This document shows positions 49,501-54,986 of a stretch of DNA of 64,000 bases, in pieces. Made by a program: the position numbers and the translations under genes. How positions within the stretch are numbered: position 1 is the stretch's first letter; each line of letters opens with the position of its first letter. Location: positions 496,001 through 560,000 of the forward strand of contig NC_052027.1 in the NCBI RefSeq assembly GCF_015832195.1, in the 5' to 3' direction. This DNA comes from Motacilla alba alba (Eukaryota; Chordata; Aves; Passeriformes; Motacillidae). A model generated the notes under the pieces. That model made no database searches. It was not told the DNA's origin and saw only the letters and a program-made list of their open reading frames with translations.

Positions 49501-51001
49501 GGGAGTGCCTGGAGCCCCTTCACCTCAGACACGGTTACAGTGCTGCTGTCACACCCAGCTCTGTTGGTTGTTCTTGGAAAAGATGCTCACCCACATGATG
49601 TTAATTTTCACCTTGAATCACGTGGGGCTGCTGGGCTTGAGAGTCCTGAGGCTTCTCTGGGAGAGTATTTTCACTCATCATCTTAGGAGCTTAATAGAAT
49701 GAATTGGAGCTAACTTGATAGTTATTTCCCTTCAGCTGATCCTTTGAACGTTACCTGAGGCTCACTGAGCATTTTGTAGGTGTTATGAAATTAAGGACTT
49801 GTCTGCACCAGGACAGCATTCACTACAGTGACTCTGGTGCCTTAAATTGCTTCTCCAATGGTCTTGCTGTGTTAGTGGCCTTGATTAAGTTAAGGTGGAT
49901 TTAAGCAAAGGCAAACTGGGGCTTCTCCGTTTGTACAGAGACCCCAGCACTGTGGCCATAGGCAGTAGCTAGTTCCCTGTGCATGGGCGCTTCTGGTTGA
50001 ACTGGGTTCACCTTCTGAGTGATCCCTGTGGACAGACTGTGGAGCCCGGAGGTGAGTGGGCAGTGAGGGGCTGGAGCCAGTGTCTCCTTGGCTGCCTCAG
50101 GCCTTGTTGCTGCCTCTCACTGTGTGTGTATATTGCTGCTGTATGTCCATGGCGAGCTGCTGTTGTGCCACTCACTCCATAAACATCCCTGTGTCTCTCC
50201 CTGCCACGTGCCATTGTCCTGTGGGCGTGGGGCAGCAGAGGCCCCGTACATCCAGTGGAGGCTGCAGGGCCTCTCTTGTGAGGAAGAGCCAGCCTCAGTG
50301 CTGTGGGGGAGCTGTGTGGGCAGGCTGGTGTTCACCCATCACTCCTGTTGCTCAGGATTTATGCCCTCTGGAGCTGGTGACCAAGCTCCTGCTGATCTGG
50401 GGAACACAGGGCAGCTTTGTGCAGCCAGTTTGAGCTTCACACCTTCTCCCAAAGCTCCTGTTTTCCCTGGGAGCTCTTAGATCAGAGACCCCCTGTGCAG
50501 ACACGCATGCCAGGACAGTGGGGTGGAGTTCAGGAGAGCAGGTGGTGCCGTGGCACAGCGCTGACGTCGCTTTGGCGTTCGCAGGACATCGAGAAGACCA
50601 TGAGCACGGCGCTGAACGAGCTGCGGGAGCTGGAGAGGCAGAACACGGCCAAGCAGGCGCCCGACGTGGTGCTGGACACGCTGGAGCCCATGAAGAACCC
50701 CCCGATGGGCGCCGCCAACTCGGAGCCGGCCAGCCCCCTGCACACCATCCTGATCCGGGACCCCGAGGCGGCCATGCGGCGCAGCAGCAGCTCCACCACC
50801 GAGATGATGACCACCTTCAAGCCGGCGCTGTCGGCCCGGCTGGCCGGGGCGCAGCTGCGGCCGCCGCCCATGCGGCCGGTGCGGCCCGTGGTGCAGCACC
50901 GCTCCAGCAGCAGCAGCAGCTCGGGGGTGGGCAGCCCCGCCGTCACCCCCACCGAGAAGCTCTTCCCCAGCAGCTCGGCAGATAAATCGGGCACCATGTA
51001 G
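13364..51001 (+). CDS. SRGAP3: SRGAP3 (srGAP3/WRP/MEGAP), coding exons 2-22, partial at the 5' end
   Basis: SLIT-ROBO Rho GTPase-activating protein 3. In the known family this cytoplasmic adaptor dimerises through an F-BAR domain and shapes membrane in neurons. Its RhoGAP domain speeds GTP hydrolysis by Rac1, and its SH3 domain binds proline-rich partners such as WAVE1 and ROBO1. Twenty-one exons with GT-AG borders and matching phases join into 3,236 bp: 2 bases of a split codon, then 1,077 codons and TAG. Adding the 22-23 residues expected upstream gives about 1,100 residues, against 1,099 in human (from memory). Approximate domain order: F-BAR to residue 480, proline-rich linker 470-513, RhoGAP 506-694, SH3 744-803, low-complexity tail to 1100. 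It is SRGAP3 and not SRGAP1 or SRGAP2, judging by the start of exon 2 ([16 protein letters not shown]), the linker [16 protein letters not shown] and the C-terminal tail. Residue numbers in the exon entries assume a 22-residue first exon. Confidence 0.98.
14589..14842. repeat. Minisatellite, 23-bp unit, in intron 2
   Basis: About ten copies of a unit close to gtgtgtgccctgtgcccagc followed by agg, regular at the right end and degenerate on the left, with some shortened copies. The unit length is not a multiple of three and contains no stop, so long open frames run through it in all three plus-strand frames and on the minus strand. These are artefacts of the repeat. Confidence 0.85.
16421..16583 (+). 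CDS. SRGAP3: SRGAP3 exon 3: F-BAR
   Basis: 163 bp, residues about 87-141. The acceptor is ccctag and the donor AAG|gtaacc. It starts with the last base of the Lys codon split from exon 2 (F-K-K-D-Q), then reads [20 protein letters not shown], followed by a helix with [20 protein letters not shown]. This is ordinary srGAP F-BAR sequence. The Thr before QTRRES is His in human as I recall it, a minor substitution. Confidence 0.97.
17093..17265 (+). mobile_element. CR1 LINE remnant (internal ORF2 region), old
   Basis: The stretch gttaaaaggcaggaaaaaagg is followed by sequence resembling the CR1 segment that encodes the end of the reverse transcriptase (ttatttggaaa... then ...aatctgctgatgatacagaatta). 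It is heavily diverged with internal deletion. Orientation is plus. CR1 is the dominant LINE of birds. No intact reading frame. Confidence 0.6.
18967..19005 (+). mobile_element. CR1 3' tail fragment
   Basis: A short match to the CR1 3' end: gcccttccaacccaaaccat followed by tctggcattctgtga. Only about 40 bp remain. Plus orientation. Confidence 0.6.
21409..21471 (+). CDS. SRGAP3: SRGAP3 exon 4: F-BAR
   Basis: A short 63-bp exon, exactly 21 codons with both borders between codons. The acceptor is tcttgcag and the donor ACG|gtgagc. It encodes [20 protein letters not shown] plus Thr, a piece of an F-BAR coiled-coil helix. Skipping it would keep the frame but remove six helical turns from the dimer, so it is unlikely to be dispensable. 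Confidence 0.96.
21705..21828. repeat. Two-copy tandem duplication, 62-bp unit, in intron 4
   Basis: The segment ggctggggctgtttgtgtgt through atgctctcacctgcca (21705-21766) is repeated immediately (21767 to about 21828), with only a 2-bp deletion in the second copy. High identity points to a recent duplication or a polymorphic site. It lies about 230 bp after the exon-4 donor. Confidence 0.85.
23413..24112 (-). mobile_element. Solo LTR of an avian endogenous retrovirus, reverse orientation
   Basis: A block of about 700 bp unlike its surroundings. Read on the minus strand it begins TGT(TG)...CCACCCATGTCGG, has a TATAAAAG box (plus-strand 23628-23635) and an AATAAA signal about 100 bp further (plus-strand 23528-23533), and ends ...GGGTGAAACCCCACACA. 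TATA box to polyA signal at about 100 bp is the normal U3-R layout. No gag, pol or env sequence flanks it, so it is a solo LTR. End positions are uncertain by 10-15 bp, and I could not identify a clean target-site duplication. The family assignment (passerine-like) is from memory. Confidence 0.7.
25588..25621. repeat. Short tandem repeat, 10-bp unit
   Basis: The decamer tgtcccagcc is repeated about three and a half times without interruption. A small low-complexity tract in intron 4 with no evident function. Confidence 0.8.
26510..26695 (+). CDS. SRGAP3: SRGAP3 exon 5: F-BAR with basic KKIEKMKEK segment
   Basis: 186 bp, 62 codons, residues about 163-224, with both borders in phase 0. It encodes [20 protein letters not shown] and a Glu/Lys-rich helix. 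It then reads through a variable insert ([17 protein letters not shown]) that separates the srGAP paralogues and matches SRGAP3. It ends in the basic [14 protein letters not shown]. The donor is gtgggtgag. Positive charge in this part of F-BAR domains contacts acidic phospholipid (family knowledge). Confidence 0.97.
27597..27725 (+). CDS. SRGAP3: SRGAP3 exon 6: F-BAR
   Basis: 129 bp, 43 codons, residues about 225-267, phase 0 at both ends. The acceptor is tttcag and the donor GAC|gtgagt. It encodes [20 protein letters not shown], then [20 protein letters not shown]. The pattern of KARN(D/E)YLL followed by a YYIHD motif is shared by all srGAPs and marks the long F-BAR helix that approaches the dimer tip. 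Confidence 0.97.
29110..29289. repeat. Compound GC-rich minisatellite, nested 21/38-bp units
   Basis: Core ggctggccacgctctgggcc is repeated five times, alternately followed by a spacer cagggcagctctgagcc, so 21-bp and 38-bp periods are interleaved. Long open frames on both strands here come from the lack of stops in the repeat. Confidence 0.85.
30318..30438 (+). mobile_element. CR1 LINE 3' end
   Basis: A clear match to the CR1 3' terminus: cttggagcaacctgggctag, then tggaaggtggccctgctcat, then the 3' tail in accattctgggattctgtga. Plus orientation, 5'-truncated as usual for CR1. Confidence 0.85.
32305..32495 (+). mobile_element. CR1 LINE fragment
   Basis: It contains the typical CR1 block ggaagcatttcttcacagaa, then ggaacgggctgcccagggaa with gtggtggag, then ggggattggtcacaggttgg. 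Plus orientation. It is truncated on the right before the terminal tail. It lies about 355 bp before exon 7. Confidence 0.85.
32850..33071 (+). CDS. SRGAP3: SRGAP3 exon 7: F-BAR
   Basis: 222 bp, 74 codons, residues about 268-341, phase 0 at both ends. The acceptor is gtttctcag and the donor GAG|gtaacg. It encodes [20 protein letters not shown], the [14 protein letters not shown] helix, and [14 protein letters not shown]. This exon ends the core F-BAR domain and starts the extension that makes srGAP F-BARs longer than usual. A CR1 fragment sits about 350 bp upstream in the preceding intron. Confidence 0.97.
33516..33617 (+). CDS. SRGAP3: SRGAP3 exon 8: F-BAR extension
   Basis: 102 bp, 34 codons, residues about 342-375, phase 0 at both ends. 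It encodes [20 protein letters not shown] followed by [14 protein letters not shown], a coiled-coil stretch of the extended F-BAR. The acceptor ctcag and donor GAG|gtaaga are both standard. Confidence 0.97.
33842..34039 (+). CDS. SRGAP3: SRGAP3 exon 9: F-BAR extension
   Basis: 198 bp, 66 codons, residues about 376-441, phase 0 at both ends. It uses a gatag acceptor only 224 bp after exon 8 and the donor ACT|gtgagt. It encodes [20 protein letters not shown], then a Ser-rich loop ([19 protein letters not shown]), then the basic [17 protein letters not shown]. The Ser-rich loop is a plausible phosphorylation and flexibility region (inference). Confidence 0.97.
34040..35293 (+). other. SRGAP3 intron 9
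   Basis: 1.25 kb between exons 9 and 10. I see no repeat family, exon or RNA gene in it. Confidence 0.7.
35294..35378 (+). CDS. SRGAP3: SRGAP3 exon 10: end of the extended F-BAR
   Basis: 85 bp, 28 codons plus one base, residues about 442-469. It encodes [20 protein letters not shown] then LLKQTLGE, the last coiled-coil helix, which folds back on the F-BAR dimer. The acceptor is ttccag. The donor is GAA G|gtgagt, leaving a phase-1 junction with the following 28-bp exon. Confidence 0.97.
35898..35925 (+). CDS. SRGAP3: SRGAP3 exon 11: 28-bp microexon
   Basis: A very small exon between ttacag and gtgagc. Its 28 bases complete a Gly codon, encode ERAECGTT, and give two bases of an Arg codon. The same peptide stands at this point in mammalian SRGAP3 and a close variant in SRGAP1. 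Its length is not a multiple of three, so skipping it shifts the frame and it must normally be included. It is easy to miss with an ORF-based search. Confidence 0.95.
35926..37844 (+). other. SRGAP3 intron 11
   Basis: 1.9 kb between the 28-bp microexon and the 103-bp linker exon. It is moderately GC-rich. No repeat, exon or RNA gene recognised. Confidence 0.7.
37845..37947 (+). CDS. SRGAP3: SRGAP3 exon 12: proline-rich basic linker (long alternative)
   Basis: 103 bp, one base plus 34 codons, residues about 479-513. It completes an Arg codon and encodes [20 protein letters not shown] followed by [14 protein letters not shown]. It lies between the F-BAR and RhoGAP domains and carries PxxP and basic-proline motifs of the kind SH3 domains bind. 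The acceptor is tctcccag and the donor AAG|gtacttgctgg, which departs from the usual gtaagt. It appears to be interchangeable with the 31-bp exon at 39255-39285 (see that entry). Confidence 0.96.
37948..39929 (+). other. SRGAP3 intron 12, contains the alternative exon 12b
   Basis: 2.0 kb between the 103-bp exon and exon 13. The 31-bp alternative exon sits at 39255-39285, preceded by a long pyrimidine tract. Apart from that exon I see only unremarkable intronic sequence. Confidence 0.75.
39255..39285 (+). CDS. SRGAP3: SRGAP3 alternative exon 12b (31 bp), mutually exclusive with the 103-bp exon
   Basis: It has a strong pyrimidine tract and the acceptor ttctgtgctcag, then 31 bases, then the donor CAG|gtacttactgg. 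Joined after exon 11 it completes an Arg codon and encodes [10 protein letters not shown], ending between codons exactly where exon 13 begins. Phase therefore matches the 103-bp exon (both are 1 modulo 3). The swap shortens the protein by 24 residues, which equals the difference between the 1,099- and 1,075-residue human isoforms as I remember them. It replaces a PxxP segment with a short, strongly basic one. The splice sites and phase are visible in the sequence. Actual use in this species is inferred. Confidence 0.8.
39930..39990 (+). CDS. SRGAP3: SRGAP3 exon 13: start of the RhoGAP domain
   Basis: 61 bp, 20 codons plus one base, residues about 514-533. It encodes [20 protein letters not shown], the first RhoGAP helix (compare IPxxVxxCIxxI in other GAPs). 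The acceptor is the less common aag, after a long TTTCC-rich pyrimidine tract. The donor is tatG|gtaagt. Both alternative exon-12 forms feed into this exon in phase 0. Confidence 0.96.
40370..40447 (+). CDS. SRGAP3: SRGAP3 exon 14: RhoGAP arginine-finger exon
   Basis: 78 bp, residues about 534-560. It encodes [20 protein letters not shown] then [13 protein letters not shown] is the RhoGAP catalytic motif. Its Arg (about residue 542, codon AGA at 40393-40395) is the arginine finger that inserts into the GTPase active site, so the enzyme should be catalytically competent. The donor, G|gtgtgtagc, is weak. A perfect 54-bp tandem duplication begins only 9 bp after it. Confidence 0.97.
40457..40564. 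repeat. Perfect 54-bp tandem duplication beside the exon-14 splice donor
   Basis: 40457-40510 and 40511-40564 are identical over all 54 bases (starting tggggtgtgcaggtacagca). A shorter similar start (tggtgtgtgctggg) follows. The first copy begins 9 bp after the donor GT of exon 14. Perfect identity implies a very recent event, a polymorphism, or an assembly duplication. Confidence 0.95.
41513..41647 (+). CDS. SRGAP3: SRGAP3 exon 15: RhoGAP
   Basis: 135 bp, residues about 560-605. It encodes [20 protein letters not shown], then [20 protein letters not shown] and [17 protein letters not shown] is the second conserved RhoGAP block. It contains the Lys that helps position switch regions and the Leu-Pro turn typical of the fold. 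The acceptor is gggcag and the donor ATA A|gtaagt. Confidence 0.97.
41648..43983 (+). other. SRGAP3 intron 15
   Basis: 2.3 kb inside the RhoGAP-coding part. 42530-42670 is a pyrimidine- and AT-rich tract, and 43000-43270 is AT-rich with a possible conserved noncoding look. No exon or mobile element recognised. Confidence 0.7.
43984..44089 (+). CDS. SRGAP3: SRGAP3 exon 16: RhoGAP
   Basis: 106 bp, residues about 605-640. It encodes [20 protein letters not shown], then [14 protein letters not shown] and the start of a His codon, giving the conserved LP-x(9)[10 protein letters not shown] block. The acceptor is gttccag, and the donor CA|gtgagt splits the His. Residue 606 is Thr where human has Leu as I recall it, a conservative change outside the catalytic core. 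Confidence 0.97.
44343..44570 (+). CDS. SRGAP3: SRGAP3 exon 17: end of the RhoGAP domain
   Basis: 228 bp, residues about 640-716. It encodes [20 protein letters not shown], then [20 protein letters not shown], the [14 protein letters not shown] helix, and the exit linker [21 protein letters not shown](M/L)AICFGPTLM is the third RhoGAP signature; its Asn stabilises the catalytic Arg and the GTPase interface. The exon sits only 253 bp after exon 16. The donor is TAC TG|gtgagc. Confidence 0.97.
45276..45428 (-). mobile_element. CR1 LINE 3' end, reverse orientation
   Basis: The reverse complement of the CR1 terminus: agagaatcacaaatcacaga (tail), ggcaaagacctccaagac, ctttgaccaagcaccacctt, then gggcactccaccacctccct with gggcagc. 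It ends about 70 bp before exon 18, close to that exon's branch-point region. Confidence 0.88.
45496..45575 (+). CDS. SRGAP3: SRGAP3 exon 18: acidic GAP-SH3 linker
   Basis: 80 bp, residues about 716-743. It encodes [20 protein letters not shown] then PHTSDD, a strongly acidic, Ser/Thr-containing unstructured linker before the SH3 domain. The acceptor is ctctgcag and the donor GAC G|gtgagc. A minus-strand CR1 fragment ends about 70 bp upstream, and a 36-bp minisatellite starts about 340 bp downstream in the next intron. Confidence 0.96.
45576..47785 (+). other. SRGAP3 intron 18
   Basis: 2.2 kb between the acidic linker exon and the SH3 exon. Its first part holds the 36-bp minisatellite described separately. 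The rest shows no exon, RNA gene or recognised mobile element. Confidence 0.7.
45915..46238. repeat. Minisatellite, nine copies of a 36-bp unit
   Basis: Nine contiguous 36-bp units built on acagggaagggcatggtggg followed by ccaggtggctgcaggc. The variable end is either ctgcaggc or ctctgggc, in the order A B A B B A B B, which suggests blockwise expansion. The last copy is diverged. The unit is a multiple of three and stop-free, so it yields spurious open frames over 300 codons on both strands with a 12-residue period (for example [12 protein letters not shown]). It lies within intron 18 and is not coding. Confidence 0.95.
47786..47966 (+). CDS. SRGAP3: SRGAP3 exon 19: SH3 domain
   Basis: 181 bp, residues about 743-803, essentially a one-exon SH3 domain. 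It has [20 protein letters not shown] (the ALYDY and RT-loop equivalents), then [20 protein letters not shown]. All the ligand-pocket landmarks are present: the aromatic of FDY, the paired Trp of DWWEG, the Pro of LIPHQY and its Tyr. The domain should bind PxxP ligands such as those in WAVE1 and ROBO1 (family knowledge). The acceptor is tgtgcag, and the donor AT|gtgagt splits the Met codon. Confidence 0.98.
48534..48683 (+). CDS. SRGAP3: SRGAP3 exon 20: C-terminal tail
   Basis: 150 bp, residues about 803-853. It encodes [20 protein letters not shown] then [20 protein letters not shown] and DYGFGGVMG, a Ser/Asp-rich disordered segment right after the SH3. The acceptor is ccctag. The donor AG|gtaact splits an Arg codon completed in exon 21. 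Confidence 0.97.
48872..48974 (+). mobile_element. CR1 LINE 3' end fragment
   Basis: Matches the CR1 3' region: ctgagcaagctgggatagtg, gaaggtgtccctgcccatgg, then ccccttccaagccaaacta. Plus orientation, strongly 5'-truncated. It lies in intron 20. Confidence 0.82.
49158..49485 (+). CDS. SRGAP3: SRGAP3 exon 21: C-terminal tail with Pro/Arg/Ser motifs
   Basis: 328 bp, one base plus 109 codons, residues about 853-962. It encodes [20 protein letters not shown], then a proline-rich basic stretch ([18 protein letters not shown]), then [18 protein letters not shown] and a Ser-rich end reading SLEAEALAE. There are many potential Ser/Thr phosphorylation sites (RRRSGG, ESPEKRR) and no folded domain. The acceptor is ctttgcag and the donor GAG|gtgaga. 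Confidence 0.97.
49486..50584 (+). other. SRGAP3 intron 21
   Basis: 1.1 kb between exon 21 and the last coding exon. I see nothing recognisable in it. Confidence 0.7.
50585..51001 (+). CDS. SRGAP3: SRGAP3 exon 22: last coding exon and stop
   Basis: 417 bp, 138 codons plus TAG at 50999-51001, residues about 963-1100. It begins [20 protein letters not shown], a short predicted helix conserved in all srGAPs, then [16 protein letters not shown]. It continues through the low-complexity [20 protein letters not shown] and the Pro/Arg-rich [15 protein letters not shown] to a Ser tract containing five AGC codons (50906-50920), and ends SSADKSGTM. The MGAANSEP stretch is one residue longer than human by memory, which explains 1,100 against 1,099 residues. 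It is very GC-rich. Confidence 0.98.
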   Translation, partial: DIEKTMSTALNELRELERQNTAKQAPDVVLDTLEPMKNPPMGAANSEPASPLHTILIRDPEAAMRRSSSSTTEMMTTFKPALSARLAGAQLRPPPMRPVRPVVQHRSSSSSSSGVGSPAVTPTEKLFPSSSADKSGTM

Positions 51002-52084
51002 GCTGGGGCGCCGTGGAGGCTGGGGCGCCGTGGAGGCTGGGGCACGGGGACCGCGGCACCCGGACGCCGGGAGCGGGGCGGGCACGGCAGAGCCTCGCTG
51101 GGTGGGCAGGGGGTCAGAGCCCTGCTGGGGGAGCCTCTGTGGAAGGAAGCACGTGTGGGGCCTGGGCCTGGTGCTGTACATACGTGTGTGTGTATGTACG
51201 TAGGTGTGCACACACCCCATCCATGCAGAAACACTTCCCGAGCTTGCAGTCCTACAGCAGGAGGAGACGGCAGGTCTACGTGTTGGCACTGGAGAACACA
51301 CTCGGTGTAGAAGTATATATTAAAAACAAAGTGTACAGAATTCAATGACTTTTTAAAACAGTAGATTTACCTCAGAAACTGGCTCCGAAATGTCCTCTCT
51401 TGAGACGGTGGGTTGGTCTGGGTTTCCAAGGCTGGCTGTGTGCCCCTGGAAGCCCACACTGCAGCAGCTGTGCGTCAAGCAATACGAGGCCACTCTGGAA
51501 TTTATGTTCTGTACCTCTTGGCTTTGAAAAAAAAAAAAGGATGGGAATACAGTGGGGTCTGTTCACTGCTGGGCTGTGGAGAAGAGCTGGAAATCCATAC
51601 ATGACCATGTGTGACCGGCCAGCTGGAGCCTTTCCAGTCCTGAATCCTGAGATGTCTTCATGTGCCTGTGATGCCCTGGCAGCAGGGACAAAGCAAGGTG
51701 TGTGCCGTGGATGGGAATGGAGTGAAGTGAGTGTCATGAGTGGGACAGAGTGAGGTGTGTGCCATCACTCTCGTGCAGGAGGAGGACGCTGCGCTGCACT
51801 GGGACTGTGGAACGCTGCTTCTCTGCAAGTTCTCAGAGTGAGCAGGGACTAGTGACCAAACCTGTGGTAAAGCATGGAGTAACTTACAGAGTTTGGAGAT
51901 TCTTCATCTCCCTTTCCCCACGTGCTTTTTCTTTTTTTTTTTTAATCAAAACCCAACCCAGTGGTCTCTTGAGAGTCAGGCCTGAGCAGCGAGGAGGGGT
52001 CTCAGGTCAGAGTGGTGGTCCTGCATGAGAAGCATGAGCCGTGTTTGACCACATCAGATGCAAAACTGATCTGATGGGTGATAC

Positions 52085-52094
52085 TTTGCACTTT
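52085..52094 (+). promoter_or_regulatory. Overlapping miR-19 and miR-17/20 seed-type sites in the 3' UTR
   Basis: TTTGCACTTT contains TTTGCAC (miR-19 7-mer site, 52085-52091) overlapping GCACTTT (miR-17/20/93 7-mer site, 52088-52094). Both microRNAs come from the miR-17-92 cluster. A second TTTGCAC lies at 52907-52913. The seeds are exact, but function is inferred. Confidence 0.35.
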
Positions 52095-52801
52095 CTGTAC
52101 TGTACCATATAATACAACAGTTTGAGTTTATGCAAAATAATCTACATTTTGTTTTACCCAGAGGAAAAAATATGCAGAAGGCTGGGGATTGCATGGTCCT
52201 GTGTGATAATCCAGACTCCTCTGTAAGCACTGAATCCGAGATGCTCCGTGCTTCTCCTGCAGCTTTTCCTTGTACAGATTTCCATGCAATGCCCCATGGT
52301 TTGATTTGGCACTTCCCCATGGTCACGTGCTAATGTCTCCTAACATTCATCCTTCCTCCCTGCTGTCTCTGATCCTGCTGCTCTGTGCCTGGGCAAAGAC
52401 GCCTGCGAGCCCTCCTGACTCACCCAGCAGCCACTTACCCTGCCTGGGGCTTTGCTTTGTCCCCCCTTCATCCTCCTCATCTCTCCGGCGCTGCTGCGGG
52501 CCCCAGCTCTGCAGGAGAAGCAGCCTGACTGCAGCAGGCAGCTGGAGGCGCTGACCAGGGCGGCAGAACCCGTCAGCCCCGCAGCGGCTCGCGTCTCCTC
52601 GGCTGGGGAGCTCCCGCGCACGCCAGACTGCCTGTGCATTCACACCTGTACCCCTGTACCTGTACGGGACAGCTGCACCCCATCTCTGCACCTGCACAGC
52701 TGCACCCCCGTGTGCCGGGCACAGAGCTGCCGCCGTGGGCCCGGCTGGTGCCTGTCCCGTGCCCATCACACGTGTCCCCTCACGCCCCGCTCTGCCAGCC
52801 C

Positions 52802-52809
52802 TGTAAATA
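52802..52809 (+). promoter_or_regulatory. Pumilio-type element in the 3' UTR
   Basis: TGTAAATA matches the PUM consensus UGUANAUA and sits in an AT-rich stretch just upstream of the first AATAAA (52936). It is suggestive of post-transcriptional control but unproven. Confidence 0.35.
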
Positions 52810-53954
52810 TTGCTGTACTTGCTTAACTGCTCGAAAGTAACTGTTAACCTGTAAACTGTACAAAAATAGGCTAAAGTTAGATAAAGCCGATGCCACTCAA
52901 CAAATCTTTGCACTTAGTAGGTAGCTCAATGTAAAAATAAACCCAGTAATAATAATAGTAATCCCGAAGGGAAGCGAAGCCGCCCGCACCCCTGGCAGAG
53001 CCCGTGGGGAGCAGCTCTGCCCACGTCCCTCCCTGTCACGCTGGCAGGGCAGACGGTGTGTGTGCGTGTCTGTGAACGTCCTTGGCGTTTGGTTCTCGTT
53101 GCTGTTTATTTCTCCATCGTGCCCCTTTCCTGGCGCAGCCCCTGGCCTCTGCCCGGCCTGGCAGGTGTTCAGCCAGGCCGGGCTGGGCTGGGACCTGGGC
53201 TGGGGAGGGAAGGACCCATTTGGCACCAGTGCTGTGTATCCATTGCTAGTAATTATTGCTTTTGTTTCCATTTAGTTCCTGGAGAACATTCACTTTGCCA
53301 GTTTTCTGGTTTTTGTATGCTTTCTGAGATGACTTGAGAGCAAACCCATCTTCATTAGGGGTTTTATTTCCTCCCTTACTTTTGACCATACGGTACAAAT
53401 TCCAGTGTCTTTCTATTAAATTATTGCCTTTCATTTTTCCTTTGTTTTGTTTTGTTGTGGGTTTTTAATACAGTTGTTTTCTTATCTTTAAGTGCCTTTT
53501 TGAGCACCAAAACAAATGGTTGGAGTTCAGGCCTGGGGGCTGTGCACACATGGGTTCGTCTGGGCAGTTGTGTTGTGCTGGGGGTGATTGCTTTTAAAGT
53601 CCTTCCATCTTTCTGTTTAATGAAAAGGGAACCAAGACTTTTTGTTGGAGAATAAACTCCCCCTTTGTAATATGGTATTCCAAGTGTAGTTTTAACTACT
53701 GTAAATTTAAGGGAAGAAATGTATTTTTCTGTAAGCGAACTTGGCACAAAATTGAACCACATACGTTGTAGGAGCATCATAACTGGAACCGCTCATGGTT
53801 TGTGAGTGACTGACTCCGATCCTCGGTACCTCCCTGGGGGCACAGACTGTGTGTGGGCTTCAGAGTTCACAGGGCTTCACTGTGACAACCCACGGCCGAG
53901 CTGCCACCGGAGCCAGGGTGGGCCAGCCCTGCCCCGGGCCGCGGAGGGCGGCTG

Positions 53955-54060
53955 CTCAGGGCAGCTGTGTCTCTGGGCAGAGAGCAGAGACAGGGGAGCT
54001 CAGGGCAGCTGTGTCTCTGGGCAGAGAGCAGAGACAGGGGAGCTCAGGGCAGCTGTGTCT
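53955..54060. repeat. Tandem repeat, 44-bp unit, about 2.4 copies
   Basis: The 44-bp unit starts ctcagggcagctgtgtctct, followed by gggcagagagcagagacagg and ggag. It begins at 53955, 53999 and 54043 (last copy partial). It lies in the distal 3' UTR. Confidence 0.88.
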
Positions 54061-54137
54061 CTGCTGTGCAGAGCGAGCGCCGCTCCGGGCCCGGCTCCCG
54101 CGGCCCTGCCCCGTCCAGCCCAGCCCTCCAGCCACAG

Positions 54138-54256
54138 CCATGGCCCTGCCGTCCATCCCAGCCACGGCCATGGCCCTGCCATGAGGGGAGCACGGTGGCA
54201 CCATGGCCCTGCCGTCCATCCCAGCCATGGCCATGGCCCTGCCATGAGGGGAGAGC
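54138..54256. repeat. Tandem repeat, 63-bp unit, two copies
   Basis: ccatggccctgccgtccatc begins at 54138 and 54201. Each copy ends in ccctgccatgaggggag, and a shorter ccatggccctgcc motif recurs inside each copy. It is GC-rich and adjacent to the 44-bp array. Confidence 0.85.
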
Positions 54257-54683
54257 AGTGGCCCCCCGCCCCACCCTGCCCTGGACGGAGCCTCAGCGCC
54301 TGAGCGCGGGCCCGGGGCGGCCATGACTGCACTTTGTTCCTTAGGCTGAAGTCCCTGGTAGGTCGTTTTGTATCGCAGGTGTGTTATTTAACTAGCGGTG
54401 TCGTGGTTCTCGCGGGGCGGCAGTAGATGTTCCCAGTCTGATTTGCTTTGCGTGGCTGGGCTGCGAGGTCTGGTGGGGACGGGGTTGGTTGTGCCGGGAG
54501 GCCGTGGGAAATGCCGGCTGCTGCCCGCTGTACCGGCCATCCTCCTCCTCCTCTTCCTCCTCTGGTGTTGTCTCTGTAACGTATGGTGAGATGCCGTCAG
54601 CTAGAGTGTCTGAGTGGGTCCTTGTGTGTGCTGGTGATGCCATGTAGATGAAGCCACTGGTTGGGTGTGGACTCATCCTGTTG

Positions 54684-54689
54684 AATAAA
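54684..54689 (+). terminator. SRGAP3: Distal polyadenylation signal AATAAA, probable end of SRGAP3
   Basis: AATAAA in gttgaataaactgc, followed within about 30 bp by a GT-rich downstream element, the usual cleavage-site arrangement. Two earlier AATAAA hexamers (52936 and 53651) could give shorter 3' UTRs. Confidence 0.6.
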
Positions 54690-54930
54690 CTGCTTAACTT
54701 TTCTCAAAACCGTTGTCTGTGGTTTTAGAAGATTTGCTGTCTCTTGCCTGTGCTTCCTCCCCACACCCTCCTGGGCAGTACAGACACTGTCTGCTGCCGG
54801 GCTCTCGGTGCTGTTTATGGGTGCTGAGGGGATAAAACACTCACATTCTAAACAAACAGCCCCAGAGCCCTTCGCACCCAGGCTGTGAGGAGCTGCGCTG
54901 GACTCTTCAGGCTGGGTTATGTCTCTTCCC

Positions 54931-54986
54931 TTTTTTTTTTTTTTTTTTTTTTTTTTTGTTTTTTTTTGTTTTTTTTGTTTTTTTTG
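54931..54986. repeat. Interrupted poly-T tract (poly-A on the minus strand)
   Basis: About 56 bp of T broken by single G residues at 8-10 base intervals toward the right end. It could be a simple low-complexity tract or the 3' tail of a minus-strand retroposed sequence lying to its right. No AATAAA is visible next to it on the minus strand. Confidence 0.8.

Larger units (their letters stand above)
51002..54705 (+). other. SRGAP3: SRGAP3 3' untranslated region (extent inferred)
   Basis: About 3.7 kb after the stop with no exon-like sequence. AATAAA hexamers occur at 52936-52941, 53651-53656 and 54684-54689. The last is followed by a GT-rich element (ccgttgtctgtggtttt), so I place the distal end near 54705. 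Stretches at about 52040-52200 and 52800-52960 are AT-rich, unlike their surroundings, and hold a Pumilio-type TGTAAATA (52802-52809) and miR-17/miR-19 seed-type sites. The distal part (53955-54260) contains two GC-rich tandem arrays. Transcript ends need RNA evidence. Confidence 0.6.
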
